DNA of 64,000 bases from Nemertoderma westbladi (GCA_032718475.1 JAUCBJ010003317.1:19789-83788), one strand, 5' to 3'; counted from the first letter of the stretch, positions 33,111 through 45,518 are shown. The notes: generated from the letters alone by a model not told the origin. Translations and numbers: made by a program.

Positions 33111-35172
33111 CGAGACGATGTGGATCTAAGGTGCCCGCCGTTGGATGTAAACCGCATCACCCTACTGATTGGACTCGATACACCGGAACTACACATACCC
33201 ACCAGAGACGTCGCCCGATCTATAAAGCAGGATGACGGCTTTTACGCTGAACGAACAATAATGGGATGGACACTCTGCGGCATCAAGGAAGAGACTACCG
33301 ACACCTATACATACCTTCCTAAATGTCAGATTAAAGAAAATGCAACATCCATGGGTTATTGCTCAGCTACAGACCTCGATGAGGATTTATTTCTTGAGAC
33401 CGAAAAAACCCAGCAAGAGATGACTAAATACTTTAATCTAGAGACCCAAGCGTTCGCTGAAAAGGACGAAAACCCGTCCGAGGAGGATCATTATTGTATG
33501 GATGTCCTGGACCAGGCCACGTTCAACGACGGACACTGGTGTTCACCCATGTTATGGAAGGACCCAAGCAAACCAATGGCAAACAACACCAACATGGCCC
33601 TTAGGCGACTTAAGGGGATTCTACGCCGGCTGAATGACCAACCCGAGATAAAAGAGAAATATAACATCGTAATCAAAGGATATCTCGAAGATGGATTAGC
33701 AGAAATGGTACCACGGAATGAACTGCAAGGGGGTAAAAGAACATATTATCTTCCAACCCACTATGTGGTAGAAGCCCGAAAGGGCGGTAAAATCCGAGTA
33801 GTTAACGATGGCGCTGCTATGTACCAAGGCGAATCCCTGAACAGTCAGCTTTATACAGGGCCCAACATATATAGTACACTTATCGGCGTATTGATCAGGT
33901 TTAGAGAAAACCGGATAGCATTCACCTGCGACATCAAAGCCATGTTTCACCAGGTTCGTACGCTACCAAGAGACTCAGACTGTCTACGTATCCTATGGAC
34001 GGATAAAACACTAACTCAACAGGAGATTAGTCAACTTACAATGAAGGATGTAGACGTAATGCGTATGATCGTCAGGATCTTCGGAGCTAAGGACTCGCCG
34101 GTAGCATGTAGTGACATGCTGAAGAAGACGGCAACCATGTGCGAAAACGAGTTCCCTCCAACCGTCATAGAAACCATCCGACGATGCTTCTACGTGGACG
34201 ACGGATGCGCCGGCGCAGATAATGTGGACGAGGCATATCGGCTAGCAATGGGAATGGTAGAATGTTTAAAGAAAGGAGGTTTCCCGCTCGTGAAGTTCAG
34301 ATCCCACGACAAAAAACTTATGGAAAAGTTTCCGGAGGACATCTGACTGGACAACAACAAAATGTATTCGGAGGATGTGGAACACCGTGTACTCGGTATT
34401 GAATGGGACATAGAAACAGACGAATTCATTTTCAAATATAAACCCCTACCCAAGCCTATGACGAAAAGGGGATGTTTGGCGATAAAAAGCGCAATCTTTG
34501 ACCCACTAAATTTCATATCTCCGGTAACCTTGGCCGGAATGAACCTGATTAAGGAAATGTGGATAGAAGGAATGGGATGGGATGAAGAACTCCCCCCACA
34601 CCTCAGCGTCAAATGGAGAAAATGGACGGACCAGCTCGAACACCTACATCTTATGCGGATCCCTCGACCGTTCTTCCTCGATAAACTACCCACCGATATC
34701 TTCCAGCTCCATACCTTCTCGGATGCTTCGAATACCGGAATCGGCGTAGTTACCTTCTTACGAAGACTAAGCAACGATGGAAACAGCGATACGAGCTTTT
34801 TATTTTCTAAAGCTAAGACAGTATCCGGGGAATTCGTGGCAACGATTCCAAGACTCGAGCTACAGGCTGCAGTTTGGGCAGTGAGACAGAACCGCATGGT
34901 CATGCGGAACCTACGAATCCCCATCGAATCTCAACACTTCTGGGTCGATTCGAGTATCGTTCTCTACTATCTCCACTCTCCATCCCGACGTCACACTACG
35001 TTCGTAGCGAACCGAGCCACGGAGATAAAACAGTGTACCGGCCGAGAACAGTGGCACCACGTAAACGGGAAAGAAAATCCAGCGGACTTATCAAGCCGAG
35101 GCGCCACCCCAAAACAACTCGGTAAAGTAAACTCTGGCTTACAGGCCCGGAATTCCTACAGCAGCCACAATT
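33087..35172 (+). pseudogene. Reverse transcriptase and RNase H of B
   Basis: Frame 0. Pre-RT LLIGLDTPELHIP and MGWTLCG; RT motif A CDIKAMFHQV (about 33927); catalytic YVDD at 34191-34202; an in-frame TGA at 34344. Then the BEL connection (VLGIEWD, KRGCLAIKSAIFDPL) and RNase H (FSDASNTGIG; RLELQAAVWAV; HFWVDSSIVLYYL; NPADLSSRG). The frame ends at TAA 35172 because of a nearby shift. These enzymes copy element RNA in the particle. Confidence 0.85.
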
Positions 35173-36896
35173 AACATGGAGTACCCGATTCGACCCCGAA
35201 CTCGATAGCGGAAAATACTCCGAGGACGACAAAGAGATCCGTAAAGTCCATAGAAGCAACACAGTGGAAATTTATAGTTGTCTGACTGAGCCTGCAAAGG
35301 ACTCGGGCAGGCACTATAACGTTGCGACGATCATTCAACCAGCGGCGTCTTTACATCTGTTAATCGAGCGAACTTCATGCAATGAGACGGCTCATCCACC
35401 ACGTTATAACCCTTCGCAACTTCCTACGGTGGAAAGACAACAAGCCGATAGTTCAACGGAGTATACAAGAACTCATTATCGCGGAGAAGTGTATCGTTGG
35501 ATATGTCCAGAGAGAAAGTTTCCCCGATGAGTGGGAACAACTCAGTGCGGGCAAGACCTTGAAACCGGACAGCCCAGTCTACCAACTGAGACCAATGATG
35601 GGAGAGGACGGACTGATCCGACTGAATACCCGGATGGCAAACGCCCCGGTCGAGTATGAGGTTAAATACCCGGCGCTTCTGCCCGGAACTTCGACACTAG
35701 CCAAGCTATTAATTCAACAATGTCACGAGGAAAACCATCATGCAGGACAGAACTGGATTATAGCTAATATAAGACAAAGATATTGGATCACACACATCCA
35801 GCCACTGATCCGGAAAGTGTTGAAACGTTGCTTTACCTGCAGAAGATATCTAGCACCACCACTCACATAAAAGATGGCCGACTTACCAGCCACCCGTCTA
35901 CAGTCCGATTCCCCACCGTTCTACGTCACCGGAGTGGACTGTTTCGGACTGTTTACGGTCATTGAACGACGATCCAACATCAAATGCTGGGAGGCCATAT
36001 TTACCTGCCTTAGGTCTAGGGCAATCTACCTAGACATTGTGGTGAACCTTACGCAACACGCGTTCATCAACGCTCTGCGTCGGTTCGTGGTGAGCAATGG
36101 GACATGTCGTCACATGTACTCCGATAATGGCACAAACTTTGTGGGAGGAGAAAGAGAACTTAGAGAGGCGATCGAGGGATGGTTTACCGATAACACCGCA
36201 TCCCAAGTCTGGAAGGAACACCAGATACAGTGGCACTTCCAGACCCCCTTAGCACCCCATACGAGCGGGGTATGGGAGAAACTGATCGACTTAGTGAAAC
36301 GATCCATGCGCGTCGCTCTAGGAGACACCCGGGTAACCCATGACACCCTCCGCACAACATTCTGCGAGATCACGGCTACCCTGAACAACCGACCCATTGT
36401 CCCTATCCGCGACGACCCCACAGACCTGGAGCCCCTCACTCCTAACCACCTACTGGGGAGACCCAAAACTCATGTTCTCCAAGAGAAAATGTTTCCGGAT
36501 CCCAACGATATCGCGAGACATACAAATTGGAAGAAGGCCCTAGCGTTGGCAGCGCATTGGTGGAGAATCTGGGCCCAGGAGTACCTCATAACCCTCCGGA
36601 CCAGGAGGAAGTGGAACAACACCTACAGGAATGTCGAAGTTGGCGACATGGTACTAGTAAAAGAAGATCTTAAAGACCGCGTTCACTGGCCTGTGGCGTG
36701 AGTTGTGACAATACACCCGAGCAAAGACGGACTTGCGAGGACTGTGACGATACGAACGGCAAAGGGCCACTACCAATGCCCTATCCAGAGGCTGTGCCTT
36801 CTTGAAGGCAATGACAGGAGTGACTCTACGAGAGATGATAAGTTCCCTACTCAGGATCCTGCTGCAGACATTGGTGACAATGCTAAACCCGTGTAA
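35144..36896 (+). pseudogene. Integrase of B, broken by shifts and stops
   Basis: A frame-2 stretch to about 35380, then frame 0. HHCC zinc domain (HEENHHAGQN ... CFTCRRY), in-frame TAA at 35868, then the catalytic core with D in VTGVDCFGLF (about 35930), D in YSDNGTNFVG (36118) and E in SGVWEKLID (36265). The C-terminal part (VGDMVLVKED) passes TGA 36699 and ends at TAA 36894. The BEL integrase inserts cDNA with 4-6-bp duplications, which fits GTGGT. Confidence 0.85.
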
Positions 36897-37165
36897 ACCC
36901 TTCTCATCATGTTGACAAACTCTTTAATAACTGTGATTTATCGACAATGAAAATGGACCCCCCTTAAACCAACTGTAACCACGCAATGGTTTTTGTGTTT
37001 CCTCGTGTGTTATGTGGAGTCCAGCATCACCCTGCAGATGTTTCGACTGACGCAGGGTCGTTTATGTATAGTTTACCCTGATTTTGGTCATCGGGACCAA
37101 CGCCATTGGATTATTGGAAATGGTAAAGATTTGAAGTGGAATTCATTGTATTCATTGTAGTATGT
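36897..37165 (+). other. Non-coding spacer after pol of B
   Basis: No ORF recognised. It leads into the structured repeat array. Confidence 0.5.
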
Positions 37166-37575
37166 TATGTTGTCTGTTGCGTGCGCAGTTCGGGGCGTCC
37201 AGCTGTAGATCCCGGATTGCCGTGCAACACCCCCTCTATCCCGTTATTCTGGTGGGTCCATGGTGCATCCACATGACTTCGACGATAGAGGGTTTTATGT
37301 TTCTCAGTCGCGTTATTCTGGTGGGACCGTTACGTGGATTTTGGGGCGTAGGCGGTGTAACTAGTCCAGCTGTAGATCCCAGAATGTTGCGTAACCCCAT
37401 CCCACATGACTTCGTCGACTGAGCTTTATGTTGTTGGGAGTGTTATTCTGGTGGGTCCCTGGTGCATCCACGTGACTTCACTCCCAGCGTCTTCATTGTC
37501 CGTTACGTGTGCAGTTTGGGGCGTAGGCGGTGTAACTAGCCCAGCTGTAGATCCCAGATTGCCGCGTAACACCCC
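37166..37575 (+). ncRNA. Array of covarying RNA hairpins in element B
   Basis: Two hairpin types alternate. Type A has a conserved interior (GTTATTCTGGTGGG ... CATGACTTC) closed by a different perfect stem in each copy: CCCTCTATC/GATAGAGGG (37232, 37284), CTCAGTCG/CGACTGAG (37303, 37416), TGGGAGTG/CACTCCCA (37435, 37479). Type B has GGGGCGTAGGCGGTGTAAC...CCAGCTGTAGATCCC between GTTGC/GCAAC (37176, 37224) or GTTACG/CGTAAC (37329, 37390; 37502, 37565). B2 sits inside A2. Compensatory changes indicate selected RNA structure. Its role is unknown; packaging, export or internal initiation of ORF-X are guesses. Confidence 0.75.
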
Positions 37576-38114
37576 TTCCACGACGAAAATTTCCCAAAGA
37601 AGATGATTGAATGTAATTGGAAATGATGAAAAGGAACAGACAACTCTACTATAAACCGAATGATGACGCGTATGATGATGAAAATGTAATGATGCGCACC
37701 CTGGTGCTGCGCTTATAACAAATGATGATGGCCGGGGGGCTATAACCCCAATGAAATGTGGAAATAAATGATGAAATGGTGGAACTAAATGATGAAATGT
37801 GTTGAAATAAATGAAATGTGATGAAATAATAATGAGAAATGAAAAAAGACAAAAAAGGTATAAAAAGTCTAAAGAAAAGAATTGGAAAAAAGAAAAGGAC
37901 ATAAAAAGTCATAAAAACTGGTTGGATATTAATGTATAGCTATAGTAACTGTAAATGCTGAATGTATTAGCAATAAGATGGCAGATGCCTATATAGCAAT
38001 GTTATTTAATAAACTGAATTACAAATAAACTGAATTATTCTGCAATCACTATAGTTTCAGACTTTCTGGACTTATAATTAACTGATCTAATTTGTAACGG
38101 ACATAATCGTGAAT
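37576..38114 (+). other. Purine-rich spacer before ORF-X
   Basis: AAATGATGAAATG-rich, non-coding, about 0.5 kb. Confidence 0.5.
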
Positions 38115-39404
38115 ATGGACCCAAATCGCCAAATTATCGGCGAATTACGTAATACGATAGATCTACTGGAATATCCGCAACCTGGATCCCCTAACTTTGA
38201 TACGAATTGGAACACCCTGATAAATGAGAACGTGCGAGTCGTTAAATTCACCGGGCGAGAGGGACCGGATTCCCGGAACCTACGAGAGCTCCGGTTGGCC
38301 GATGCTAGTACGAGACTGAAAAGAACTCGGAACGCAAAGGCAACCGGAGGGGACGAGTCGTCGTTCTGGGAAACGTTCCGGCAAAGCGTCTACAAATCCC
38401 GATGTTTGATATACGACAACGAAGGAAACGCGACGCCCACCTCGAAAGCAATTACGTTGGCGAGATGTCAAAGTTTCATCGACGACAAGAGTACGTACCT
38501 CGCCCACTGGGGAAACCTGTCGGAGTGTACAGCGACGCTACGAGAGGAACGTATATCGATCATCCATTATTGCGACGACTACCAGGAAAAGTACGGGGCG
38601 AAAGAATACGGTCGATCCTTGGTCGTCGTCCTCGGAACCCTGGACGGTTTGGTATTGGTGTGTCGAAAATTCCCGACACCCAGACAGGAAGTGCAGGCAG
38701 CCGGAGCGATCTGGTTACTACCTCCGGAAATCCAAAAGATCCTTTTCGACTTCGACGTCATTAAAATCGGGTCGGATATAAAGGCGGACATCCGGAACGA
38801 CTACGCGAACGCTCCTTTAGGAAGAGACCATCGAGACGACCTCAACGCCCTTAGTCATTGCGTCGACACTCAAACGCTATTAGCCTGGTTATGATTCGCC
38901 GAGTTCATGCGAGGATTCCAAGAGGTGAGACCGACGAAATCCGGGATCGGCTACCTCGCTGTGCTAAACGGCGGCATCGACTTCAAATCCCAGAAATTCC
39001 AGGATTATAATAAAATATATGGTGGATACCCGGGATTAGAAATAAAGAGCGAGCGAGAGGGTCGATGGAAGGACGTTGAGAGAAAGTGGACGATACACCA
39101 AAGGTGGGAGAATCCGGATCGACGGAACTACATCTACGTCGTTATAGAATCATACACCGTCGCTAAGTTTATCTGTAAAACTCTCGATAACCTCATTACG
39201 GCGGTTCCTCTTTCCTTCGTCGACTACGACTGGAACGAGGTTATAAACCACGCATTCAAAGCGGTCGATAACATTACACCGGGAGAGACGAAAACGCTCG
39301 CCGTCATCGATTCCTGGGACGAGAGCGGACCTTACGACATCCCTACAATTACCGATCTTCTCGGTGCGGAGGGGCCTCAGATTTCTTCGGAAGGGGAAGA
39401 ACTA

Positions 39405-41403
39405 CAGTCGGGGTCTCAAAGTGCATCTGTTCTTTGAGATTTTCTCAAAGTTTTTCTAAAAGTGTCTAAAAGTCATTACATTACTCCCAACGGCCGCTTT
39501 GAATTCTTGTAGACACTTTTAGTTGTGAATCTCAAAGTGATTTCCTGCTTTTAGGCACTTTGAATTCTTTGAATTCTTTGAGAAATGTCACTTTGAGGTA
39601 GTTTGCGGCACTTTTAATTCTTTGAGAAAATAAACTCCGAGGTATTCCTGATTGACAGCTCGTGGTAAGTTAACTGAGAGGCAGAGGCATTCTCGGGGAA
39701 CAATATTATGCGGGCAACAAAGTGATACTTGTGGGCTGGCCAGTTGTTGCATAGAAGCTATATTCCCATTAATTTATCAAATTGAGGTTCCTGAGGTCAT
39801 TACGGGATGGGTTTTCGGTCGCAAGTACAAATTGAATTTACGGCACCCTAAAGTCTTTCTAAAAAACATTCATTCAAATAATACATGAAACATAATTAGG
39901 GAAACAAGATTAATGCTTGACAAGATTGATTATTTTAATAACATAATACAATATCAGATTAACAATTAATATAAGAGAAACTGCACTGTAGTATATCTCT
40001 GTGTATACGTAGTTTCATTATAATGACCTAAAGAAGCCCTGTTGGGAGAAAGCTTGTAATAACATTTGTTATTCATTTCATTAGTCACCTCAGGTCAAAC
40101 CGTACTACCTTAACTGTTTAATTAATATGATAACTATGTTGACGAGAGTGCGAGAATTCCTTCTTAAAAACTAAGAAAGGCTTTCGACTTTCAAGTACGA
40201 TAGAACGGCTACAATCTTGTGTTGTTTTAGCTTAATAGAGATATTAAAATATCCCCTGCCGCTGGCGTTTATATTTGAGCATATTTTAAATGTTTGCCTC
40301 ATATTCAATTGATGTGTACCGCCTTCTGGCAAAGCGGCACCCAGTTTAAACTATCAATCACAGCTAGCGAGTAGCGACCCACGGTCGGCGACCTTCAAAC
40401 AAACAGGTGCAGAGCCAGAAAGAACTGTCACATGCTTTGCTTGGATTGTAGTACCATTTGATTACATAATATATTTTGGCAGACTGGGCGGTCGCTCTGA
40501 CCATATGCATTGCGCACCAACAATGCCTAAAACATCTATGGGAAGAGCCAATTAGTGCGCTTGAATCATTTATCTTTATTCCTGCCTCTACCGTTATTCT
40601 TTACTTTGTATAACACAATTTACAGTGCGGCAAAGTATGGCTGGTTGACAGTTTTAGCACTATACATTAATATAGATAGGGCAACAGACAAACTGTCTAT
40701 GACACAAACACCAACACATTCCGATAGCCCGCAATTACGGCGTCTCTAAAGAGTCTAAATATAAATTAATAAAATCCTCTATGAAACAATAAAAATACCT
40801 ACAAAAAATACTGCTGTATTATATATTAGTTACTGCAGTAACATATAACAATTATTGCAGTAACAAATATTTATTACTGCAATAATCAATATTTATTACT
40901 GCAGTAATAAATATTTATTACTGCAGTAACAAATATTTGTTACTGTAGTAACAAATATTTATTACTGCAATAATCAATATTAATAAATTAATAAATAATT
41001 GAATAAAAATTTATACTGCAGTAATCAATATTAATAAATAATTGAATAAAAATTTCTACTGCAGTAACAAATTATTTGTTACTGCAGAAAAAGACAATTT
41101 TTTATTACTGCAGTAAGGTTAATTCTTACTTTCAGTAACAAATATTTATTACTGCAGTATTTTTTGGAGGCATCTATATTGTTTCATAGAGGTTTTTATT
41201 ACTTATATTTTACCCTATAGTCAAAGTCAATATACCCCATACCATAGCCAGCTTCAGGCAGGACTGTATGAAATGACTGACAGTACTACTTTGAAATCTT
41301 TGAGGACACTTTGTCATTTTCTTGGACCACTTTTAGAAATTTGAGACACTTTTAGTTCTTTGAGAAAATCTCAAAGAACAGATGCACTTTGAGACCCCGA
41401 CTG
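39405..41403. mobile_element. Tc1/mariner-like non-autonomous transposon, copy 2
   Basis: CAGTCGGGG termini (~45-bp inverted repeats) with TA duplications 39403-39404 and 41404-41405. Same family as 13028-15585, in reverse orientation. No transposase. It splits ORF-X, so it is younger than element B. Confidence 0.88.
40808..41162. repeat. Palindromic TTACTGCAGTAA array
   Basis: About ten units of TTACTGCAGTAA separated by AAATATTT-type spacers, each a perfect short palindrome, near the right end of Tc1-like copy 2. Confidence 0.75.
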
Positions 41404-42887
41404 TATGGTTACGTGAGGGTGTTCTACTCTCCACCCCGAAGCGACAACTCGAGCCGGAGGCCGCTTACCAACCGGCCGCCAAACGGATTGCCTCGGCCGA
41501 ACCTACGACGGAAGCAGGCGTATTATTCCCACTCGGCTCCGGTAGCCCTGCGAGGGAGTTAATCACCACCTCCGCGTTGAGCGACTTCAGCGATATATGC
41601 CAAAGGTTATCACCATATCCTTTCCCGGGTGGTGAAGACTGGTCTTCGGAGATTCCGAGTACCAGCAACCAACGGCCCCGCTCAGCGATACTGGTTGAAA
41701 AGGGTCCCAGCGCTGCGCCGACTCCCGACGATCTCCTCGGAATCCCTCGGTCGAAAACACCGGCACCTCTTCGCCGACCAGCGGTGGCTACTACACCCTC
41801 CGTTCCTCAGGATCCTATGCGACTAACCCATTGGTACGCCGAGCAAACCGAATGGATCCACCGCCAGAAACGGTCGTCCGAGTTGAGACCGACGGGACAC
41901 AAAGAAGGTTATCGGAGCGAAGAACTACTACGCCAAAGTCCAGCCTTCCGCGGGCTACCGACCACCGCGAATATTCAGAAGAGCGACCGACGACTCGAGT
42001 ATTACGTCAGCGTCCCGATTCCGATATTCCCCGGTCGAGAGATGCAGTTGGAGGTGTGTGGTAACTGCGGTTCGGAGCAGTGCCCACGCGGTAGAAGGAA
42101 TCGGGTTACCGATTCATGCCTCCAGCTCCTCGGGATACTTTATTGCCCATACTGCGCGACATCGGGCCATGACGTTACCGTCTGTCCGATCCTATATAAC
42201 CTCTGCACTACGTGCGGTTTCCGTGGACATTCCGCTAGCCCCCGCTGCTATATCAAATGTCCTACCAAAGACGTTACCGCTATGGGAAATATGGTCATGT
42301 TTGAAACATACGCAAACAGCCACATAAGGACCAAAACGCGGAGAAACGCTGGGAATATCGCGCAGGAGATGGCGTGCGGGTATTTTTCCTTCCCGGAGCG
42401 CCTACATATGACGGCAAAGCTACCTTTCCACTACGTGGATCTGCTGCTGAGCGCCGGATTATTCGGCCCATTCGAAGTCCTTAGACGCTTATACTCGTAT
42501 AAAGAGGAGTTCGGTGACGGAGAATGGTTCCTAGAGGCACGCAAATCTGAGTTGGAAAGACGAACCGACATGATCCCTATGCCATCGAAAGGAAGAGCCG
42601 CCAGGAAACAAGCCGAAGCGTTGCTCACGATGGATGTTGACGCTCCCCTACCAGCTCTAGCGATCGACGAGAGTCGACGGGCGAAGAGGAGAAAGGCGTA
42701 TCAGAGAAAGAAATAGTGGACCGGGATATTCCAGGAACATTTATTGAACATTTATTTTTATACATATATATATATATATGAACTCTAGGCCAAATTAATC
42801 AAGACTATGCAATATTAAATTTGGGTTTATTATATTGGGAATGACCTACGCAAACTCAATCTACCGATAGACCTCACGAAGGTCATT

Positions 42888-42896
42888 GGGGGGGAC
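42888..42896 (+). other. Polypurine tract of element B
   Basis: GGGGGGGA immediately before the 3' LTR, the expected plus-strand primer. Confidence 0.75.
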
Positions 42897-44391
42897 TGTT
42901 CGCGGTATTTCAACTTTTCATAACGCGAGTTGAATATTTTTTGTATTTATTTAAAATGATTATTCCGAGATCACTACTGGGTGCGGGACCATGGGTTTTG
43001 GGCACATTCTATGGACTGGGGGCGATTTATGGGCAAATATTGGGGCGACTTACAGGGTACGGGAATAATTTCATATTTATAAGGGCCAGGGGTGGGAGGC
43101 AAAGTTAAGCAGTATTCAGGTTAGCCTGAGTACTATTAGGCCCTGGCCAACTTCCTGCTGCCTGTAGAGGTGGGTTTGGTATCGCGCCAGGCCTAAAGGA
43201 CAAGGACTGCCCTTAGCAGTCCCTGGCCAACAGCAGTTATTACGAGCCTGAAAAGGACATCGGAACGCCAGCTGCTTGTGTCAGGGATTTGCGACGGGAA
43301 ACGACACGACAGACCCCGTAGCCAAGCCGTACTGGTTCTCGATGATCGTTCCCTTCGGGGTTCGTGAGGGGTGGGACGGACACGCGAAAGGGTCTACCGA
43401 CTAACAGAGGAAGGGTTTGACGAGGACTGCCCTTAGCGGTCTCTGGTCAACAGCAGTTATTACGAGCCTGAAAAGGACATCGGAACGCCGGCTGCTTGTA
43501 CCAGGGATTTGCGTCGGGAACCGACGACAGACCCCTTAGCCAAGCCGTACTGGTTCTCGATGATCATTCCCTTCGGGGTTCGTGAGGGGTGGGACGGACA
43601 CGCGACGGGGTCGAAAGACAAAGGACTGGACTCTACCGGCCTACCGACTGTTCGGAGTAGTTTCTCAGCCGCCGAAGCGACTACGAGCCTGAATAAGGAC
43701 TCGGAAAGCCTAGGAGGTTGGGTCTCTGCGATGAACCGACGGACCCCTAGTCAAGCCGTACTGGTTCTCGATGATCGTTCCCTTCGGGATTCGTGAGGGG
43801 TGGGACTGACACGCGAATGGGTCCACTGACACGACAGACTCCTAGCCAAGCCGTACTGGTTCTCGATGACCGATCCCTTCGGGGTTCGAGAGGGGTGGTA
43901 CGGATACGCAACAGAGTCTACCGACTGGACCGACCCTTAGCCAAGCCGTGCTGGTTCTCGATGATCGATCCCTTTGGGGTTCGGGAGGGGTGGAACGGAC
44001 ACGTGACAGGGTCGACCGACACCGACACTATGGCATCAAGACTAGGACCGAGGGAAAATCTGGGGAACATTAGTTAGGCTAAAATCTGAGCGAACAGTGG
44101 GTAATTAAATAATATACTGTAGGGATTTATATTGTCGTGTATAATTATTGTGAATATTTGGTGTATATTGATTTGGGGAAGCCCAATTAATTCTCAATCA
44201 GGGTTCAGTGAGATTAACTACATTAAAGAATATATCCAACCAATGCAGCTTTTTCTCAACCGCAATCTTGCATTTAGGAACATTCCTTCTCCACAATCAA
44301 TATCCGGTGACTGGCCGGGATTCCGTGGTCTGTAAAATTCCGCCTCCAGCATCGGCGTTTTTCCCCCATGGTGTCGGGAATAACGGCAACA
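42897..44391 (+). repeat. 3' LTR of element B
   Basis: Same length and ends as the 5' LTR, with about 33 substitutions by eye. Its terminal ATG opens a frame that reads into element A sequence (44368-44907). Confidence 0.92.
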
Positions 44392-44907
44392 GTGGTATCG
44401 GACCCTAGGCTAGTAAAGCACCATAGATCTATTATAGGTACTAGGGCTCAAGTTAAGCGAGACCAAGAGATGGCTGCCAAACAACAACAGTACCCGAACC
44501 GAGAACTTATTTCGCAACTGCGTAGTAACTCTAGTTCCGACACTGAAGAGTTAACGCCCGAGATTGGAACAAGGATGGAAGAAGCGGTTTATCCAGATCC
44601 ACTTCTAATTCTTCCTGGGGCCATACTCACTAGAGTACTTATAGCTGTAGAAGAACATCAAGCGGATTGGACGAGAAATAAGAGATCGACCAGGGACAGT
44701 TATACAGGATACCCGATGGAAGAACCTAGGTCTATTGTAGAGACTCAATGGAACTTCCCCGGACCCGGACTCCCGTTTAACTTATCGGAAGCTGCCAGGG
44801 AAGACTTATACCAAATGGGGGTAGTGAGAGACACTAGAGATCCGCTGTATGGAAGAGGTCAGCAGCAGGATATGTCCAGGGATTCTTCAACTCCTTGGAA
44901 CGACTAG
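44392..44907 (+). pseudogene. First ORF of element A, continuation after B
   Basis: In frame with 28170-28306 once B is subtracted. Encodes a polar protein (KHHRSIIGTRAQVKRDQEM, PNRELISQLRSNSSSDTEEL) without recognised domains. It ends in TAG at 44905 and overlaps the next frame. Probably an N-terminal gag or leader protein of A. Confidence 0.5.
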
Positions 44908-45122
44908 AAGCATATTTATTTCAACAACCACAAGGACCTCAAGAGCAGGGAGAGCTGCTTTACCAAGTGAGAGAACGTATCTTGAGGATCAGGTTAATCC
45001 TTTCAGCCTTTGATGAGGCCTCGAAGAGAAGTCAAGACACGTCGTGGCAAGTGGCTGTAAAGACTTGGTTCCAGCGAGTGAATGTTAAAGTACAGGGAAC
45101 AACACAAGGAGGGTACAGCTAA
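44895..45122 (+). pseudogene. Gag-like helical segment of A
   Basis: 75 codons without an ATG start: ERLEAYLFQQPQGPQEQGE, YQVRERILRIRLILSAF. Helical, and similar in place and character to the N-terminal part of B gag. Likely shifted out of frame from 44392-44907. Confidence 0.4.
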
Positions 45123-45317
45123 CTGAACGCATAACCCACGCAGAATCAACCGATGCAACTTTTTCTCATGTGGAAGGCGAGGCGGTATCCGAAAAACCTA
45201 AGAAGAAGGATGCTATTGACATCTATCTGTCGGATTATCAATGATTTATAGGTGACAAAGAGCTAAGGAGACGGCTAGCTGGACTTCCCCCCCAATAGTG
45301 AAGGAGCCAAATTTATT

Positions 45318-45518
45318 TTGGACTCTTTATATGCGGAGATATTAGCCGCGGAGCAGGCTAAATTTGATGAAAGCATTCTCATCATAATGGACAAAGAAGA
45401 ACAAATAAAGAAAAAACAAATAGAAGACCGAAAGGTAGCAACGGCAGCGGCAGCGGCAGCGGCAGCGGCAGAGGCTGAAAGAAAAGAGGCGGATGGGGCG
45501 GGAATGGGGAATATTTGA
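45318..45518 (+). pseudogene. Coiled-coil and poly-Ala fragment of A gag
   Basis: SLYAEILAAEQAKFDESI, IMDKEEQIKKKQIEDRK, then Ala10 encoded by (GCGGCA)n, then AEAERKEADG. Resembles the coiled-coil part of gag. Short and isolated. Confidence 0.4.

Larger units (their letters stand above)
38115..42716 (+). pseudogene. ORF-X of element B: RNase D-like plus zinc knuckles, interrupted
   Basis: About 870 codons in one frame, apart from a TGA at 38892 and the Tc1-like insertion 39405-41403. Removing that with one TA keeps the frame. Residues ~147-350 resemble the RNase D/WRN 3'-5' exonuclease fold: RSLVVVLGTLDGLVLVCRKF, LPPEIQKILFDFDVIKIG, D225 in IKADIRND, and YVVIESYTVAKFI. The last acidic residue is E345 instead of D, and no DxE of motif I is obvious. 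The C-terminal half has CCHC knuckles CPYCATSGHDVTVC (42144-42185) and CTTCGFRGHSASPRC (42204-42248) and a basic end. It occupies the env position, with no signal or membrane segment seen. A nucleic-acid-binding accessory protein is likely. Confidence 0.7.
28307..44391 (+). mobile_element. Element B: 16-kb BEL/Pao LTR retrotransposon with extra ORF
   Basis: Two 1,495-bp LTRs flank gag, protease, RT, RNase H and integrase of the BEL/Pao order, plus a large third ORF. Perfect 5-bp duplications GTGGT (28302-28306, 44392-44396) and a polypurine tract before the 3' LTR show a complete insertion. By eye the LTRs differ at about 33 positions without indels (about 98% identical), many of them transitions. 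Pol carries several stops and frameshifts, so the copy is probably defective. Confidence 0.92.

Noticed and set aside
41465-42628. Small ORFs overlapping ORF-X in other frames
   Set aside because: Shadows of the GC-richer ORF-X with no domain support.
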